From positions 1-45,975 of the forward strand of contig NZ_JACVQL010000081.1 of the NCBI RefSeq assembly GCF_019733465.1: DNA of 45,975 nt, in the 5' to 3' direction. The notes below the pieces were generated by a model. The model had not been told where the DNA came from. It did not search any database and worked only from the letters and a program-made list of their open reading frames with translations. The stretch comes from Actinotalea ferrariae (GTDB lineage Bacteria; Actinomycetota; Actinomycetes; Actinomycetales; Cellulomonadaceae). Positions 7,828-16,717 of this stretch are shown here, piece after piece (position 1 is the stretch's first letter; the number at the start of each line of letters is the position of its first letter). Both the position numbers and the translations under genes were made by a program.

Positions 7828-8688
7828 ATGACGAGCAGTGCAGACGGCCCTCGCGGCGGCGCGGGCGGCGGACGGCAGGACTGGCCGTTCGGTCCCGTCA
7901 CGGGTGACCCCGCCGGGGCGCCCGGCTCCCAGGCGGCGGGCCGTCCCGGGATCGGGACCGGGTCCACGAGCGAGCGGTCCCAGACGGGCCGCGCGCCGCA
8001 CGAGGGCTCGGGCGGCACGGGTGCCCGGACCCCGGATGAGCCCCCCGCGGCGCAGAGGCGTCCCCCGCTGTGGGTCCTCATCGGCGCGGCTGTGCTCGTC
8101 GTCGGCGGCGTGGTCGCGGGCGTGCTCCTGCTGGGTGACCGGGGCGGCAACCAGACCGTTCCGGAGGCCGACGTCGTGACGCTCCCCGTGCCCACGCCGA
8201 CGGTCGAGCCGATCGCGCACGAGGGCGGCACGGCGTTCGCGGCCGCGCTGCCCGCGACCGTCCTCGCGCACGCGCTGAGCGAGGCCGGCGAGCACCTGCC
8301 CCTGCTCTCCGCGGGTGCGCTCGAGGGCTACCGCCACGTGTACACGGACGGCGCGACGTCGGTGACGCTCCTCGCGGGGCAGTGGGAGACGCCCGAGGAG
8401 GCCTCCGCCCGGTACACCGCGATGGTGCAGGAGCAGACGGCGGCGGTGGCCGCGGCGGGCGGCTCCGACGCGGGCGACGGCGCCGAGGAGGCCGAGGGCG
8501 ACGCCGCGTCCACGGACACGACCGAGGGCCCCGTGACGACGGTCGACGGCACGGAGACCGGGCGGTACACGCTCGTCCCGCGGACCGACGGCACCGGGAC
8601 GCTGACCTGGTGGAACGGCACCGCCGTGCTCCAGCTCGACGGGCCCACGGAGGAGCTGCTCGACCTGTTCACCGCCTTCCCGCTCTGA
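7828..8688 (+). CDS. Hypothetical single-pass membrane protein
   Basis: 286 residues; family not recognised. A long Gly/Pro/Ser-rich cytoplasmic part (about 1-80) precedes one membrane segment (about 84-106, LWVLIGAAVLVVGGVVAGVLLLG). An outer domain of about 180 residues follows and contains an acidic low-complexity insert (about 210-240, SDAGDGAEEAEGDAASTD). The outer domain ends TGTLTWWNGTAVLQLDGPTEELLDLFTAFPL, reminiscent of surface proteins that monitor or bind something, but no motif decides it. The ATG at 7828 has AGGGAG 6 bp upstream (an in-frame GTG at 7822 has none), and TAGGCT at 7792-7797 may be its -10 box. proC follows 50 bp downstream. Confidence 0.75.
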   Translation: MTSSADGPRGGAGGGRQDWPFGPVTGDPAGAPGSQAAGRPGIGTGSTSERSQTGRAPHEGSGGTGARTPDEPPAAQRRPPLWVLIGAAVLVVGGVVAGVLLLGDRGGNQTVPEADVVTLPVPTPTVEPIAHEGGTAFAAALPATVLAHALSEAGEHLPLLSAGALEGYRHVYTDGATSVTLLAGQWETPEEASARYTAMVQEQTAAVAAAGGSDAGDGAEEAEGDAASTDTTEGPVTTVDGTETGRYTLVPRTDGTGTLTWWNGTAVLQLDGPTEELLDLFTAFPL

Positions 8689-8738
8689 ACGCGCGGCGAC
8701 GGCCTGACCACCACCCGGCCCGGTAGCGAGGAGACACC

Positions 8739-9563
8739 ATGTCCGAGGACACGCTGGGGCGGGTCGCCGTCCTGGGCGGCGGCGTCATGGGCGAGGCGAT
8801 CGTGGGCGCCGTCCTGCGTGCGGGCGTCGACGTCGACGACGTGTCCGTGAGCGAGCGCTATGCCGCCCGCGCGACGGAGCTCTCCGAGCGCTACGGCGTC
8901 CGTGCCGCCGACTCGGCGGGCAAGGTCGCGAGCCGCGCGGACACCGTCGTCGTCGCGGTCAAGCCGGTCGACGTCGCCGGGGTCCTCGAGGAGATCGCGC
9001 CGCGGCTCCGCGAGGGCACGCTGGTCATGAGCGTCGCCGCGGGGCTGCCGCTGTCCTTCTACGAGTCGCGCCTGCCCGCGGGCACACCGGTCGTCCGCGT
9101 CATGCCGAACACACCGGCGACCGTGGGCCAGGGCGCGAGCGCGATCAGCGCGGGGGCGACGGCGACCGACGAGCACCTGGCTCGCACGGAGCGCCTCCTC
9201 GCGGCGACGGGCCTCGTGCTCCGCGTGCCCGAGCGCCTCCTGGACGCGGTGACCGCGATCTCGGGCAGTGGTCCCGCCTACGTGTTCTACCTCGTCGACG
9301 CGCTCGCGGAGGCCGGCGTGCTCCTCGGCCTCACGCGCGCCCAGTCGCTCGAGCTCGCCGTCGCGACCTTCCGCGGGTCGGCGACCCTGCTCGCCGAGAC
9401 GGGCGAGCACCCCGTCGTGCTCCGCGAGCGCGTGTCCTCCCCGGGCGGCACGACGGTCGCGGGCCTGCGCGAGCTCGACGCGCACGGCGTCCGGGCGGGC
9501 GTGCTGGCCGCGGCCCAGGCGGCGCACGACCGGTCCCGCGCGCTCGCGCAGGAGCTCGGGTGA
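8739..9563 (+). CDS. proC: Pyrroline-5-carboxylate reductase
   Basis: Last step of proline synthesis, reducing 1-pyrroline-5-carboxylate to L-proline with NAD(P)H. 274 residues, standard length. The Rossmann motif VAVLGGGVMGEAIVGA is at about 8-23, the conserved VVRVMPNTPATVGQGASAIS is in the middle, and the C-terminal signature RVSSPGGTTVAGLRELDAHGVR is near residue 230. The start at 8739 has GCGAGGAG about 8 bp upstream. In mycobacteria proC stands next to the small HTH gene and bS22. Here those lie some 24 kb further on, with arabinose genes between. Confidence 0.96.
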   Translation: MSEDTLGRVAVLGGGVMGEAIVGAVLRAGVDVDDVSVSERYAARATELSERYGVRAADSAGKVASRADTVVVAVKPVDVAGVLEEIAPRLREGTLVMSVAAGLPLSFYESRLPAGTPVVRVMPNTPATVGQGASAISAGATATDEHLARTERLLAATGLVLRVPERLLDAVTAISGSGPAYVFYLVDALAEAGVLLGLTRAQSLELAVATFRGSATLLAETGEHPVVLRERVSSPGGTTVAGLRELDAHGVRAGVLAAAQAAHDRSRALAQELG

Positions 9564-10570
9564 GCCTGCCCCGGCCACCGGCCATGAGCGACGTCGCCGC
9601 GGTCGCGGGGGTGTCGCACCAGACGGTCTCCCGCGTGCTCAACGGGCACCCGAGCGTGCGGCCCGAGACGCGGCAGCGCGTGCTCGACGCCATCGCCGAG
9701 CTGGGCTACCGCCGCAACACCGCCGCACGCGCGCTCGTGACCCGCCGGACGGACACCATCGGCGTCGTCGCCTCGGGATCGGCGCTGTTCGGGCCGACGA
9801 GCACCCTCATCGCGGTGGAGGGCGCCGCCCGGGACGCGGGCCTCTACGTCAGCGTCGCGACCGTCGCCCGGTGGGAGGCCGAGGGCATGCGCCAGGTGCT
9901 CGAGCACTTCATGGCGCAGGGGGTCGAGGGCGTCGTGGTCATCGCCGCCCACGACGAGGCTATCGAGGCCGTGCGGGCGTTCGACGCACCCGTCCCCGTA
10001 GTCATGGTCGGGCCCAAGGACCTGCCGGGCGGGCGGCTGCACTCGGTCGCGGTCGACCAGTACGCGGGCGCCCGTCTCGCGACGCGGCACCTGCTCGACC
10101 TCGGCCACCGCGACGTCGTGCACCTCGCCGGGCCGGAGGACTGGCTCGACGCGCGTGCGCGCATCCGGGGCTGGCGGGACGAGCTCGTCGCGGCGGGCAT
10201 CGAGCCCGGCGAGCCGATCCACGGCGACTGGAGCGCCGGCCGCGGGTACGGCGTGGGCCGCGACCTCGTCCGGGCCGGCGTGCCCACCGCGGTCTTCGCC
10301 GCCAACGACCAGCTCGCGCTCGGCCTGCTGCGGGCGTTCGCGGAGACCGGCGTCTCCGTCCCCGGGGACGTCTCGGTGGTCGGCTTCGACGACGTGGACG
10401 GCTCGGCGCACTTCTACCCGCCCCTGACCACGGTGCGCCAGGAGTTCGGCGCACTCGGCCGGCGGTGCCTCGAGCTGCTGCTCACGGCGCTCGCGGGGGA
10501 CGACCAGGCGCCCGAGCTCATCCCCCCGCGACTCGTCGTCCGTGCCAGCAGCGGCGCCCCGCGCGGGTGA
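9560..10570 (+). CDS. LacI-family repressor, probable L-arabinose regulator
   Basis: 336 residues. N-terminal LacI helix-turn-helix MSDVAAVAGVSHQTVSRVLNGHPSVRPETRQRVLDAIAELGYRRN (the hinge helix follows at about 60) and a periplasmic-binding-protein-like effector domain ending VPGDVSVVGFDDVDGSAHFYPPLTTVRQEFGALGRRCLELL. The GTG start at 9560 overlaps the proC stop (GTGA); an ATG at 9584 just before the HTH is a possible shorter start. The recognition helix SHQTVSRV is identical to that of the second LacI protein at 28897. A matching operator lies 25 bp after its stop, before the kinase gene. It probably represses araBDA and the related transporters when arabinose is absent. Confidence 0.9.
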   Translation: MSLPRPPAMSDVAAVAGVSHQTVSRVLNGHPSVRPETRQRVLDAIAELGYRRNTAARALVTRRTDTIGVVASGSALFGPTSTLIAVEGAARDAGLYVSVATVARWEAEGMRQVLEHFMAQGVEGVVVIAAHDEAIEAVRAFDAPVPVVMVGPKDLPGGRLHSVAVDQYAGARLATRHLLDLGHRDVVHLAGPEDWLDARARIRGWRDELVAAGIEPGEPIHGDWSAGRGYGVGRDLVRAGVPTAVFAANDQLALGLLRAFAETGVSVPGDVSVVGFDDVDGSAHFYPPLTTVRQEFGALGRRCLELLLTALAGDDQAPELIPPRLVVRASSGAPRG

Positions 10571-10582
10571 GCCGCACCATTC

Positions 10583-10610
10583 TTGACAGAGGTCATGTGA
10601 ACGCTAACAT
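10583..10610 (+). promoter_or_regulatory. araBDA promoter with LacI-type operator
   Basis: TTGACA (10583-10588), a 16-bp spacer and TAACAT (10605-10610). The operator ATGTGAAC-GCTAACAT covers 10595-10610, including the -10 box, so a bound repressor would exclude polymerase. It is one of four such sites in the window (others at 16413, 22539 and 35542). Confidence 0.75.
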
Positions 10611-10698
10611 CGATGCCGTCGCACACGAGGAGACCGGCGGAGGACGCCGGGACGACGGCCTCGACCCCACCGCTGCGGCGCGACGAGGAGATGATCGG

Positions 10699-12315
10699 AT
10701 GACGCCCGAGCCCCAGCCCGAGCGTGACGGCAGGGCCGCGATCGCCGACGGCCTGACCTCCCTGGGCATCGAGCTCGGGTCGACGCGCATCAAGGCCTGC
10801 CTCGTCGGTCCCGACGGCGAGGTCCTGGCGACGGGCAGCCACGACTGGGAGAACCAGTTCGTCGACCGGATGTGGACGTACGCGCTCGACGACGTCTGGT
10901 CCGGCCTCCAGGGATGCGTCGCGGCGCTCCGCGACGACGCCGAGCGACGCCACGGCGTGCGCCCCAGCACGGTCGGCGCCCTGGGCGTCTCCGCGATGAT
11001 GCACGGCTACCTCGCGTTCGACGCCGACGGCGAGCTGCTCGTGCCCTTCCGCACGTGGCGCAACACCACGACCGAGCGTGCCGCGACCGAGCTGACCGAG
11101 GTCCTCGGGTACAACATCCCGCTGCGGTGGTCCGTCGCGCACCTCTACCAGGCGATCCTCGACGACGAGCCGCACGTGCCGCGCATCGCCCACCTCACGA
11201 CGCTGGCCGGCTACGTCCACTGGCGCCTCACGGGTCGCACGGTGCTCGGGGTCGGCGACGCGTCGGGCATGTTCCCGATCGACCCGGCGACGCGGCGCTA
11301 CGACGCCGACATGCTGGCGCGGTTCGACGAGCTCGTCGGCGCACGCCGTCCCGGGCTGCGTCTGGAGCCGCTGCTGCCCGAGGTGCTCGTGGCAGGGCAG
11401 GAGGCGGGAAGCCTCACCGAGGAGGGTGCGGCACTGCTCGACCCGACCGGCACGCTGCGCGCCGGCGTGCCGCTCTGCCCGCCCGAGGGCGATGCGGGGA
11501 CCGGCATGGTCGCCACGAACGCGGTGGCACGGCGCACCGGCAACGTGAGCGTCGGCACGAGCATCTTCGCCATGGTCGTGCTCGAGAAGCCGCTCGAGCG
11601 GGTGCACCACGAGCTCGACGTCGTCACGACGCCCGCGGGCGACCTCGTCGCGATGGTCCACTGCAACAACGGCGCGAGCGAGCTCGGGGCCTGGGCCGAG
11701 GTGTTCGGCCGGTTCGCGGCCGTGCTGGGCCACCCGGCGGAGCCCGACGCCGTGTTCTCCGCCCTCCTGGGCGAGTCGCTCCACGGCGACGCCGACGGCG
11801 GCGGCCTGCTCGCCTACAACTACCTCTCCGGCGAGCCGATCACGGGCATGGCGGAGGGTCGGCCGCTCATCGTCCGGACGCCGGGCAGCAGGCTCACGCT
11901 CGCGAACGTCGTGCGGACCCAGGTCTACGGTGCCTTCGCCACGCTGAGCCTCGGCATGCGCGTGCTCGCCGGCGAGGGCGTCGAGATCGACACGCTCTTC
12001 GCGCACGGCGGCATGTTCCGCACGGCCGGGGTCGCGCAGCGCCTGCTCGCGGCGGCCGTGGGAGCCCCCGTGGCGGTCGCGCGCACGGCGAGCGAGGGCG
12101 GGCCGTGGGGCATGGCTGTGCTCGCCGGCTACCTCCGGGCGGCCGACCAGGACCTCGGCGAGTACCTCGACACCCACGTCTTCGCGGACGCCACCGTCGA
12201 CGTCGCAGAGCCGGACCCCGCGGACGTCGAGGGCTTCACCGCCTTCCTCGAGCGCTACGTCGAGGGCCTCGCGATCGAGCGGGCCGCGACCGAGGCGCTC
12301 GGTCACGCGGGCTGA
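10699..12315 (+). CDS. araB: FGGY-family carbohydrate kinase, probable L-ribulokinase
   Basis: 538 residues from the ATG at 10699 (the frame is open far upstream, but that part is antisense or out of frame with proC and lacI). Sugar kinases of this fold phosphorylate a ketopentose with ATP. The N-terminal phosphate loop is GIELGSTRIKACLVG (about 23-37), the sugar-contact region is VSAMMHGYLAFD...PFRTWRNTTTERAATEL, the second ATP region is RRTGNVSVGTSIFAMVVLE, and FAHGGMFRTAGVAQRLLAAAVGAPV resembles the C-terminal adenosine site. It is not a close match to the E. coli AraB pattern. It looks like the alternative ribulokinase type described in clostridia (AraK) or a xylulokinase relative. The position before araD and araA makes L-ribulose the likely substrate. 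Confidence 0.85.
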   Translation: MTPEPQPERDGRAAIADGLTSLGIELGSTRIKACLVGPDGEVLATGSHDWENQFVDRMWTYALDDVWSGLQGCVAALRDDAERRHGVRPSTVGALGVSAMMHGYLAFDADGELLVPFRTWRNTTTERAATELTEVLGYNIPLRWSVAHLYQAILDDEPHVPRIAHLTTLAGYVHWRLTGRTVLGVGDASGMFPIDPATRRYDADMLARFDELVGARRPGLRLEPLLPEVLVAGQEAGSLTEEGAALLDPTGTLRAGVPLCPPEGDAGTGMVATNAVARRTGNVSVGTSIFAMVVLEKPLERVHHELDVVTTPAGDLVAMVHCNNGASELGAWAEVFGRFAAVLGHPAEPDAVFSALLGESLHGDADGGGLLAYNYLSGEPITGMAEGRPLIVRTPGSRLTLANVVRTQVYGAFATLSLGMRVLAGEGVEIDTLFAHGGMFRTAGVAQRLLAAAVGAPVAVARTASEGGPWGMAVLAGYLRAADQDLGEYLDTHVFADATVDVAEPDPADVEGFTAFLERYVEGLAIERAATEALGHAG

Positions 12316-12378
12316 GCGGCGCCCCGCAGCCGGGGTGACCGTTTTCGAGCAGGACATCGACGAGGCAGGAGACAGCAC

Positions 12379-13095
12379 ATGACGGCGCGCACCCTGGACG
12401 CGTACCCCGGCACGGTCCGCGAGGCGGTCCAGCGCACCCGCGAGGTGGTGGCGGCGCTGCACGCGGAGCTGCCGCGCTGGGAGCTCGTGGTCTGGACCGC
12501 GGGGAACGTGTCCCAGCGCGTCGTCGTCGACCCCTCCACCGGCCCGGGCGAGGACGACCTCCTCGTCATCAAGCCGAGCGGCGTGACCTACGACCAGCTG
12601 AGCGCCGAGGCCATGGTGGTGTGCGACCTGGACGGCGAGCTCGTCGACGGCGATCGCTCGCCGTCGTCGGACACCGCGGCGCACGCCTACGTGTACCGGC
12701 ACATGCCCGAGGTGGGCGGCGTCGTGCACACGCACTCGACCTACGCGACCGCCTGGGCGGCGCGCGGCGAGCCCGTGCCCTGCGTGCTCACGATGATGGC
12801 CGACGAGTTCGGCGGGGACATCCCCGTCGGCCCGTTCGCGCTCATCGGGGACGACTCGATCGGTCGCGGCATCGTCGAGACGCTGCGCGAGAGCCGCAGC
12901 CCGGCGGTGCTCATGCGCAACCACGGCCCCTTCACCATCGGCCGCGACGCGAAGGCGGCCGTCAAGGCCGCGGTGATGTGCGAGGAGGTCGCGCGGACAG
13001 TGCACGTCTCGCGCCAGCTGGGCGAGCCCCTGCCCATCGCGCAGGCCGACGTCGACCGCCTCTACGACCGCTACCAGAACGTCTACGGGCGCTGA
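12379..13095 (+). CDS. araD: L-ribulose-5-phosphate 4-epimerase
   Basis: Converts L-ribulose 5-phosphate to D-xylulose 5-phosphate, linking arabinose to the pentose phosphate pathway. 238 residues, class II aldolase fold. The zinc ligands are visible as the HTHS pair (His117, His119) and His182 in [10 protein letters not shown]. The phosphate-binding region is TAGNVSQR...[11 protein letters not shown]. The C-terminus [15 protein letters not shown] is typical of AraD. The start ATG at 12379 has CAGGAGA about 9 bp upstream. It lies 63 bp after the kinase and 22 bp before araA in one operon. Confidence 0.96.
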   Translation: MTARTLDAYPGTVREAVQRTREVVAALHAELPRWELVVWTAGNVSQRVVVDPSTGPGEDDLLVIKPSGVTYDQLSAEAMVVCDLDGELVDGDRSPSSDTAAHAYVYRHMPEVGGVVHTHSTYATAWAARGEPVPCVLTMMADEFGGDIPVGPFALIGDDSIGRGIVETLRESRSPAVLMRNHGPFTIGRDAKAAVKAAVMCEEVARTVHVSRQLGEPLPIAQADVDRLYDRYQNVYGR

Positions 13096-13117
13096 CGCCC
13101 ACCACCGAGGAGAAGCG

Positions 13118-14626
13118 ATGACCAAGCCCTACGCCGACCGCGAGGTCTGGTTCCTCACCGGGAGCCAGGACCTGTACGGCGAGGAGACCCTGCGGCAGGT
13201 CGCCGAGCAGTCCCAGGCGATCGCCCGGGAGCTCGAGGCTGCCGACGCCGTGCCCGTGCGGGTCGTGTGGAAGCCGGTCCTCAAGGACCGCGAGGCCATC
13301 CACCGCATGGCGCTCGAGGCGAACGCCGACCCCGCGTGCGTCGGCGTCATCGCGTGGATGCACACGTTCTCGCCCGCGAAGATGTGGATCGTCGGCCTCG
13401 ACGCGCTGCGCACCCCGCTGCTGCACCTGCACACGCAGGCGAACGTCGAGCTGCCCTGGTCCACGATCGACATGGACTTCATGAACCTCAACCAGGCCGC
13501 CCACGGCGACCGGGAGTTCGGCTACATCCAGTCCCGCCTGGGCGTGGCGCGCAAGACGGTCGTCGGCCACGTCTCCAACCCGGCCGTGCAGGCGAAGGTC
13601 GGCACGTGGGTGCGCGCCGCCGCCGCGTGGGCCGCGACGCGAGAGCTGCGGCTCGCGCGCTTCGGCGACAACATGCGCAACGTCGCCGTCACCGAGGGCG
13701 ACAAGACCGAGGCCGAGCTGCGGTTCGGCGTCTCGGTGAACACGTGGGGCGTCAACGACCTGGTCGCCGCGGTCGACGAGGTCACGGACGCCGCCGTCGA
13801 CACGCTGGTCGCGGAGTACGAGGACACCTACGACGTCGCCGCGGAGCTGCGTCGCGGGGGTGAGCGCCACGACTCGCTGCGGTACGGGGCCAGGCAGGAG
13901 CTCGCGCTCCTCGCCCTGCTGGGCGAGATCGGGGCGACGGCCTTCACCACGACGTTCGAGGACCTCGGCGGGTTGCGCCAGCTCCCGGGCCTCGCGGTCC
14001 AGCGGCTCATGGCGCAGGGCTACGGCTTCGGCGCCGAGGGCGACTGGAAGACCGCGATCCTCGTGCGCGCGGCGAAGGTCATGGGCGCCGGGCTCGCAGG
14101 CGGCGCGTCGCTCATGGAGGACTACACGTACGACCTCGTGCCGGGCGACGAGAAGATCCTCGGCGCCCACATGCTCGAGATCTGCCCGACCCTCACGACG
14201 TCGAAGCCGTCGCTCGAGATCCACCCGCTGGGCATCGGCGGCAAGGAGGACCCGGTCCGCCTGGTCTTCGACACCGACGCCGGCCCGGGCGTCGTCGTCG
14301 CGCTCTCCGACATGCGGGACCGCTTCCGGCTCACGGCGAACGCGGTCGAGGTCGTGCCGCCCGACGCCGACCTGCCGAACCTGCCCGTGGCGCGTGCCGT
14401 GTGGAGGCCGGAGCCCGACTTCGCGACGTCGGCCGAGGCGTGGCTCATGGCCGGCGCGGCGCACCACACCGTCCTCACGACGCAGGTCGGGGTGGACGCG
14501 TGGGTCGACTTCGCCGACATCGCGCGGACGGAGCTCCTCGTCATCGACGACGCGACGACCTCGCGCGGGTTCGCGCAGGAGATCCGCTGGAACCAGGCCT
14601 ACTACCGCCTCGCCCAGGGGTTCTGA
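13118..14626 (+). CDS. araA: L-arabinose isomerase
   Basis: Isomerises L-arabinose to L-ribulose, the first step inside the cell; a Mn-dependent enzyme of the cytoplasm. 502 residues, normal length. The N-terminus [25 protein letters not shown] and the segment [35 protein letters not shown] are diagnostic, as is [20 protein letters not shown] and the C-terminal [10 protein letters not shown]. The catalytic Glu lies in the GAEGDW and MEDYTYD regions and metal-binding His in HMLEICPTL and EIHPLG. The start has GAGGAGAAG upstream. A strong hairpin terminator follows 22 bp after the stop, closing the araBDA operon. Confidence 0.97.
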   Translation: MTKPYADREVWFLTGSQDLYGEETLRQVAEQSQAIARELEAADAVPVRVVWKPVLKDREAIHRMALEANADPACVGVIAWMHTFSPAKMWIVGLDALRTPLLHLHTQANVELPWSTIDMDFMNLNQAAHGDREFGYIQSRLGVARKTVVGHVSNPAVQAKVGTWVRAAAAWAATRELRLARFGDNMRNVAVTEGDKTEAELRFGVSVNTWGVNDLVAAVDEVTDAAVDTLVAEYEDTYDVAAELRRGGERHDSLRYGARQELALLALLGEIGATAFTTTFEDLGGLRQLPGLAVQRLMAQGYGFGAEGDWKTAILVRAAKVMGAGLAGGASLMEDYTYDLVPGDEKILGAHMLEICPTLTTSKPSLEIHPLGIGGKEDPVRLVFDTDAGPGVVVALSDMRDRFRLTANAVEVVPPDADLPNLPVARAVWRPEPDFATSAEAWLMAGAAHHTVLTTQVGVDAWVDFADIARTELLVIDDATTSRGFAQEIRWNQAYYRLAQGF

Positions 14627-14648
14627 GCAGCCTCGAGCACTGTGAGCA

Positions 14649-14692
14649 CGACGGACGGGCGTCGCCGGGGGACCGGCGGCGCCCGTCCGTCG
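14649..14692 (+). terminator. Terminator after araA
   Basis: Long GC hairpin: CGACGGACGGGCG and CGCCCGTCCGTCG arms, continued inward by CGCCGG/CCGGCG, with a GGGGA loop region. There is no clear T-run, as is common in Actinobacteria. Confidence 0.8.
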
Positions 14693-14791
14693 TTGCGCCG
14701 TCCGGGGGACGCGGTCCAGCGCTCTTGGGCCACCGGGCGGCGTCGCGCAGAGCGCCCCTGGTCGCCAAGTTTCTCCGGTGTTCTGCGTTAG

Positions 14792-15011
14792 CTTTCGCGA
14801 TCGTCTTCCGAATGCTGGTCGTCCCTTTCGGAAACGCAGCGTCGACTTCAGCCACGGAACACGTGAGCGCAGTATGTCCGCAGGTCAGCGCGCTATGGAC
14901 CGCTCCTGAGGCCGTGTCGACGGCGCCCGCAGCGCCGTTACTGTTTCGCAATCACAGGTTGTCTTCAGGAAGTTGACCCAACGCCGACGGGTCCCCGACA
15001 GTGGGGGCGTG
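14792..15011 (+). promoter_or_regulatory. chvE1 control region (copy 1 of a duplicated module)
   Basis: The 527-bp gap between araA and the first binding protein contains, in order: CTTTCG at 14792 and 14825; a 19-bp box CGCAGTATGT-CCGCAGGTC at 14868-14886; GTTACTGTTTCGCAATCA from 14937; TTGACC (-35, 14973-14978); an 18-bp spacer; GACAGT (-10, 14997-15002); 6 bp; and GTG at 15009. The same elements in the same order stand before the deoR gene (16499-16720). The GTG at 15009 is not in frame with chvE1; the stretch after it resembles the first codons of deoR. I infer binding by the DeoR protein. Confidence 0.6.
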
Positions 15012-15101
15012 CGCCGAGAGGTGTCCGGCCCCGGTCCCGACCGGGCCGCCGGCCCTCCGTCGGCACGCGGAACGCAGAACCCGGACCGTGGGGCCGGGGG
15101 T

Positions 15102-15126
15102 GCGGGTGGGGCTCCCGCCCACCCGC
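15102..15126 (+). promoter_or_regulatory. Hairpin in the chvE1 leader
   Basis: GCGGGTGGG (15102-15110) can pair with CCCACCCGC (15118-15126), just upstream of the AAGGAGGAG ribosome site. It could stabilise the message or modulate translation. Confidence 0.4.
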
Positions 15127-15153
15127 TCGTAGCAGGTCTCAAGGAGGAGACGC

Positions 15154-16314
15154 ATGAGCACCAGGAAGTTCGCCGCGATCGCGACGGGCATGACGCTGGC
15201 CCTGACCCTCGCCGCCTGTGGCGGCGGTGGCGCCGGCACGACCGACGACGAGCAGCCCGCCGGCGACGACACCGCGGCCGAGGACACCGAGGGTGGTCTC
15301 ATCGGCGTCTCGATGCCGACGCAGGTCTCCGAGCGCTGGATCGCCGACGGCGACGCCGTCAAGGCGGGCCTCGAGGAGGCCGGCTACGAGGTCGACCTCC
15401 AGTACGCCGGTGACGACATCCCCACCCAGTCGCAGCAGATCGACCAGATGATCACCAAGGGCGCGAAGCTCCTGATCATCGCCGCGATCGACGGCACCGC
15501 CCTCGCCGGCCAGCTCGACGCGGCCGCCGCGGCAGGCATCCCCGTCATCGCCTACGACCGGCTCATCCGGGACAGCGAGAACGTCGACTTCTACGTCACC
15601 TTCGACAACTACAACGTGGGTGTGCAGCAGGCCACCGCGCTCCTGGTCGGCCTCGGCCTGCTGGACGCCGAGGGCAACGAGGTCGCCGACGCCCCGGCCG
15701 GACCGTTCAACATCGAGGTCTTCGCGGGCTCGCTCGACGACAACAACGCGCACTTCTTCTTCGACGGCGCGATGGAGACCCTCAAGCCCTACCTCGACGA
15801 CGGCACGCTCGTCATCAAGTCGGGCCAGGCGGAGATCGAGCAGGTCGCGACGCTCCGCTGGGCCGGCGAGACGGCCCAGAAGCGCATGGAGGACCTGCTG
15901 ACGTCGTCGTACAGCGACGGCACGCAGGTGCAGGGCGTCCTCTCGCCGAACGACACGCTCGCGCGCGGCATCATCACGGCCCTGCAGAACGCCGGGTACA
16001 CCGAGATGCCGCCCATCACGGGTCAGGACGCGGAGATCGCGTCGGTCAAGCTCATCGCCGACGGCGTGCAGTTCTCGACGATCTTCAAGGACACCCGCAA
16101 GCTCGCGGACCAGTCCGTCGCGGCCGCACAGGACTTCCTGGCCGGTGAGGAGCCGGAGGCGAACGACACCGAGACGTACGACAACGGCGTCAAGGTCGTC
16201 CCGTCGTACCTGCTGGAGTCGGACATCGTCTACGCCGACAACATCGAGGCGCTGCTCGTGGAGTCGGGCTACTGGACGGCCGAGGAGATCGCTGCCGGCC
16301 AGGCCGACGGCTGA
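15154..16314 (+). CDS. ChvE-type sugar-binding lipoprotein, first copy
   Basis: Substrate-binding protein of a multiple-monosaccharide ABC importer (ChvE/MmsE family; arabinose, galactose, glucose and xylose are typical ligands). 386 residues. Signal peptide with lipobox LAAC (Cys22), an acidic Gly/Thr/Asp linker to about 48, then the binding domain beginning [84 protein letters not shown] and [32 protein letters not shown] are typical of the family. It is nearly the same protein as the one at 17628; a strong terminator follows and no permease is attached, so it must share the Mms transporter encoded downstream. RBS AAGGAGGAG. Confidence 0.92.
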   Translation: MSTRKFAAIATGMTLALTLAACGGGGAGTTDDEQPAGDDTAAEDTEGGLIGVSMPTQVSERWIADGDAVKAGLEEAGYEVDLQYAGDDIPTQSQQIDQMITKGAKLLIIAAIDGTALAGQLDAAAAAGIPVIAYDRLIRDSENVDFYVTFDNYNVGVQQATALLVGLGLLDAEGNEVADAPAGPFNIEVFAGSLDDNNAHFFFDGAMETLKPYLDDGTLVIKSGQAEIEQVATLRWAGETAQKRMEDLLTSSYSDGTQVQGVLSPNDTLARGIITALQNAGYTEMPPITGQDAEIASVKLIADGVQFSTIFKDTRKLADQSVAAAQDFLAGEEPEANDTETYDNGVKVVPSYLLESDIVYADNIEALLVESGYWTAEEIAAGQADG

Positions 16315-16330
16315 CGGTCGCACGATCGCG

Positions 16331-16378
16331 CGCCGCAGGGCGGCCGGCGGGCTCAGCTCGCCGGCCGCCCTTGCGGCG
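16331..16378 (+). terminator. Terminator after chvE1
   Basis: CGCCGCAGGGCGGCCGGCG paired with CGCCGGCCGCCCTTGCGGCG around a loop of about 9 bases: a very stable hairpin 16 bp after the stop. Confidence 0.8.
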
Positions 16379-16398
16379 TCACGGGCCCGGCACCGTTC

Positions 16399-16428
16399 TT
16401 GACCCGTTGCGCGTGTGAGCGTTAACAT
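16399..16428 (+). promoter_or_regulatory. Promoter with LacI-type operator upstream of deoR
   Basis: TTGACC (16399-16404), 18 bp, TAACAT (16423-16428). The operator GTGTGAGC-GTTAACAT covers 16413-16428. Transcription from here would give a leader of about 280 nt before deoR. Confidence 0.7.
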
Positions 16429-16498
16429 CCGACGCGGCGTCTGCAGCGGCTCGAGGCCGCCCCCCGGACGTGACGCCGAGGAAGCCAGGCGGACCGAC

Positions 16499-16717
16499 CT
16501 TTCGTCCGCTTTCGCTTTTCACCCGCCCCGACGCCTCAGGTCGTGGCCATGGTCGCGGCCTGACGCAGTCTTTACGCAGGTCGCGGGCCATCAAGGGCCG
16601 CAGAGGCGGGACCTTCGACCCGGGGTCACCCGACCGGCTCAGCCCGTTACTGTTTCGCAATCAAAAGTTGCCTTCACGAAGTTGACGCAAGGCCGTGAGC
16701 CCGGCGACAGTTGTCGC
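16499..16717 (+). promoter_or_regulatory. deoR control region (copy 2 of the duplicated module)
   Basis: CTTTCG at 16499 and 16509 (then CTTTTC), the 19-bp box CGCAGTCTTTACGCAGGTC at 16564-16582, GTTACTGTTTCGCAATCA from 16646, TTGACG (16682-16687), an 18-bp spacer, GACAGT (16706-16711), 6 bp, and the deoR GTG. A small inverted repeat GCGACA-GT-TGTCGC spans the -10 box and start. The order and the 18-bp promoter spacing equal those before chvE1. Confidence 0.6.

Noticed and set aside
9268-10698. Upstream extension of the kinase frame
   Set aside because: It covers proC and lacI in another frame; kinase homology begins after 10699.
14973-15413. Open frame of 146 codons across the chvE1 start
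   Set aside because: It overlaps the chvE1 signal sequence in another frame; it is considered only as a possible deoR remnant in its first codons.
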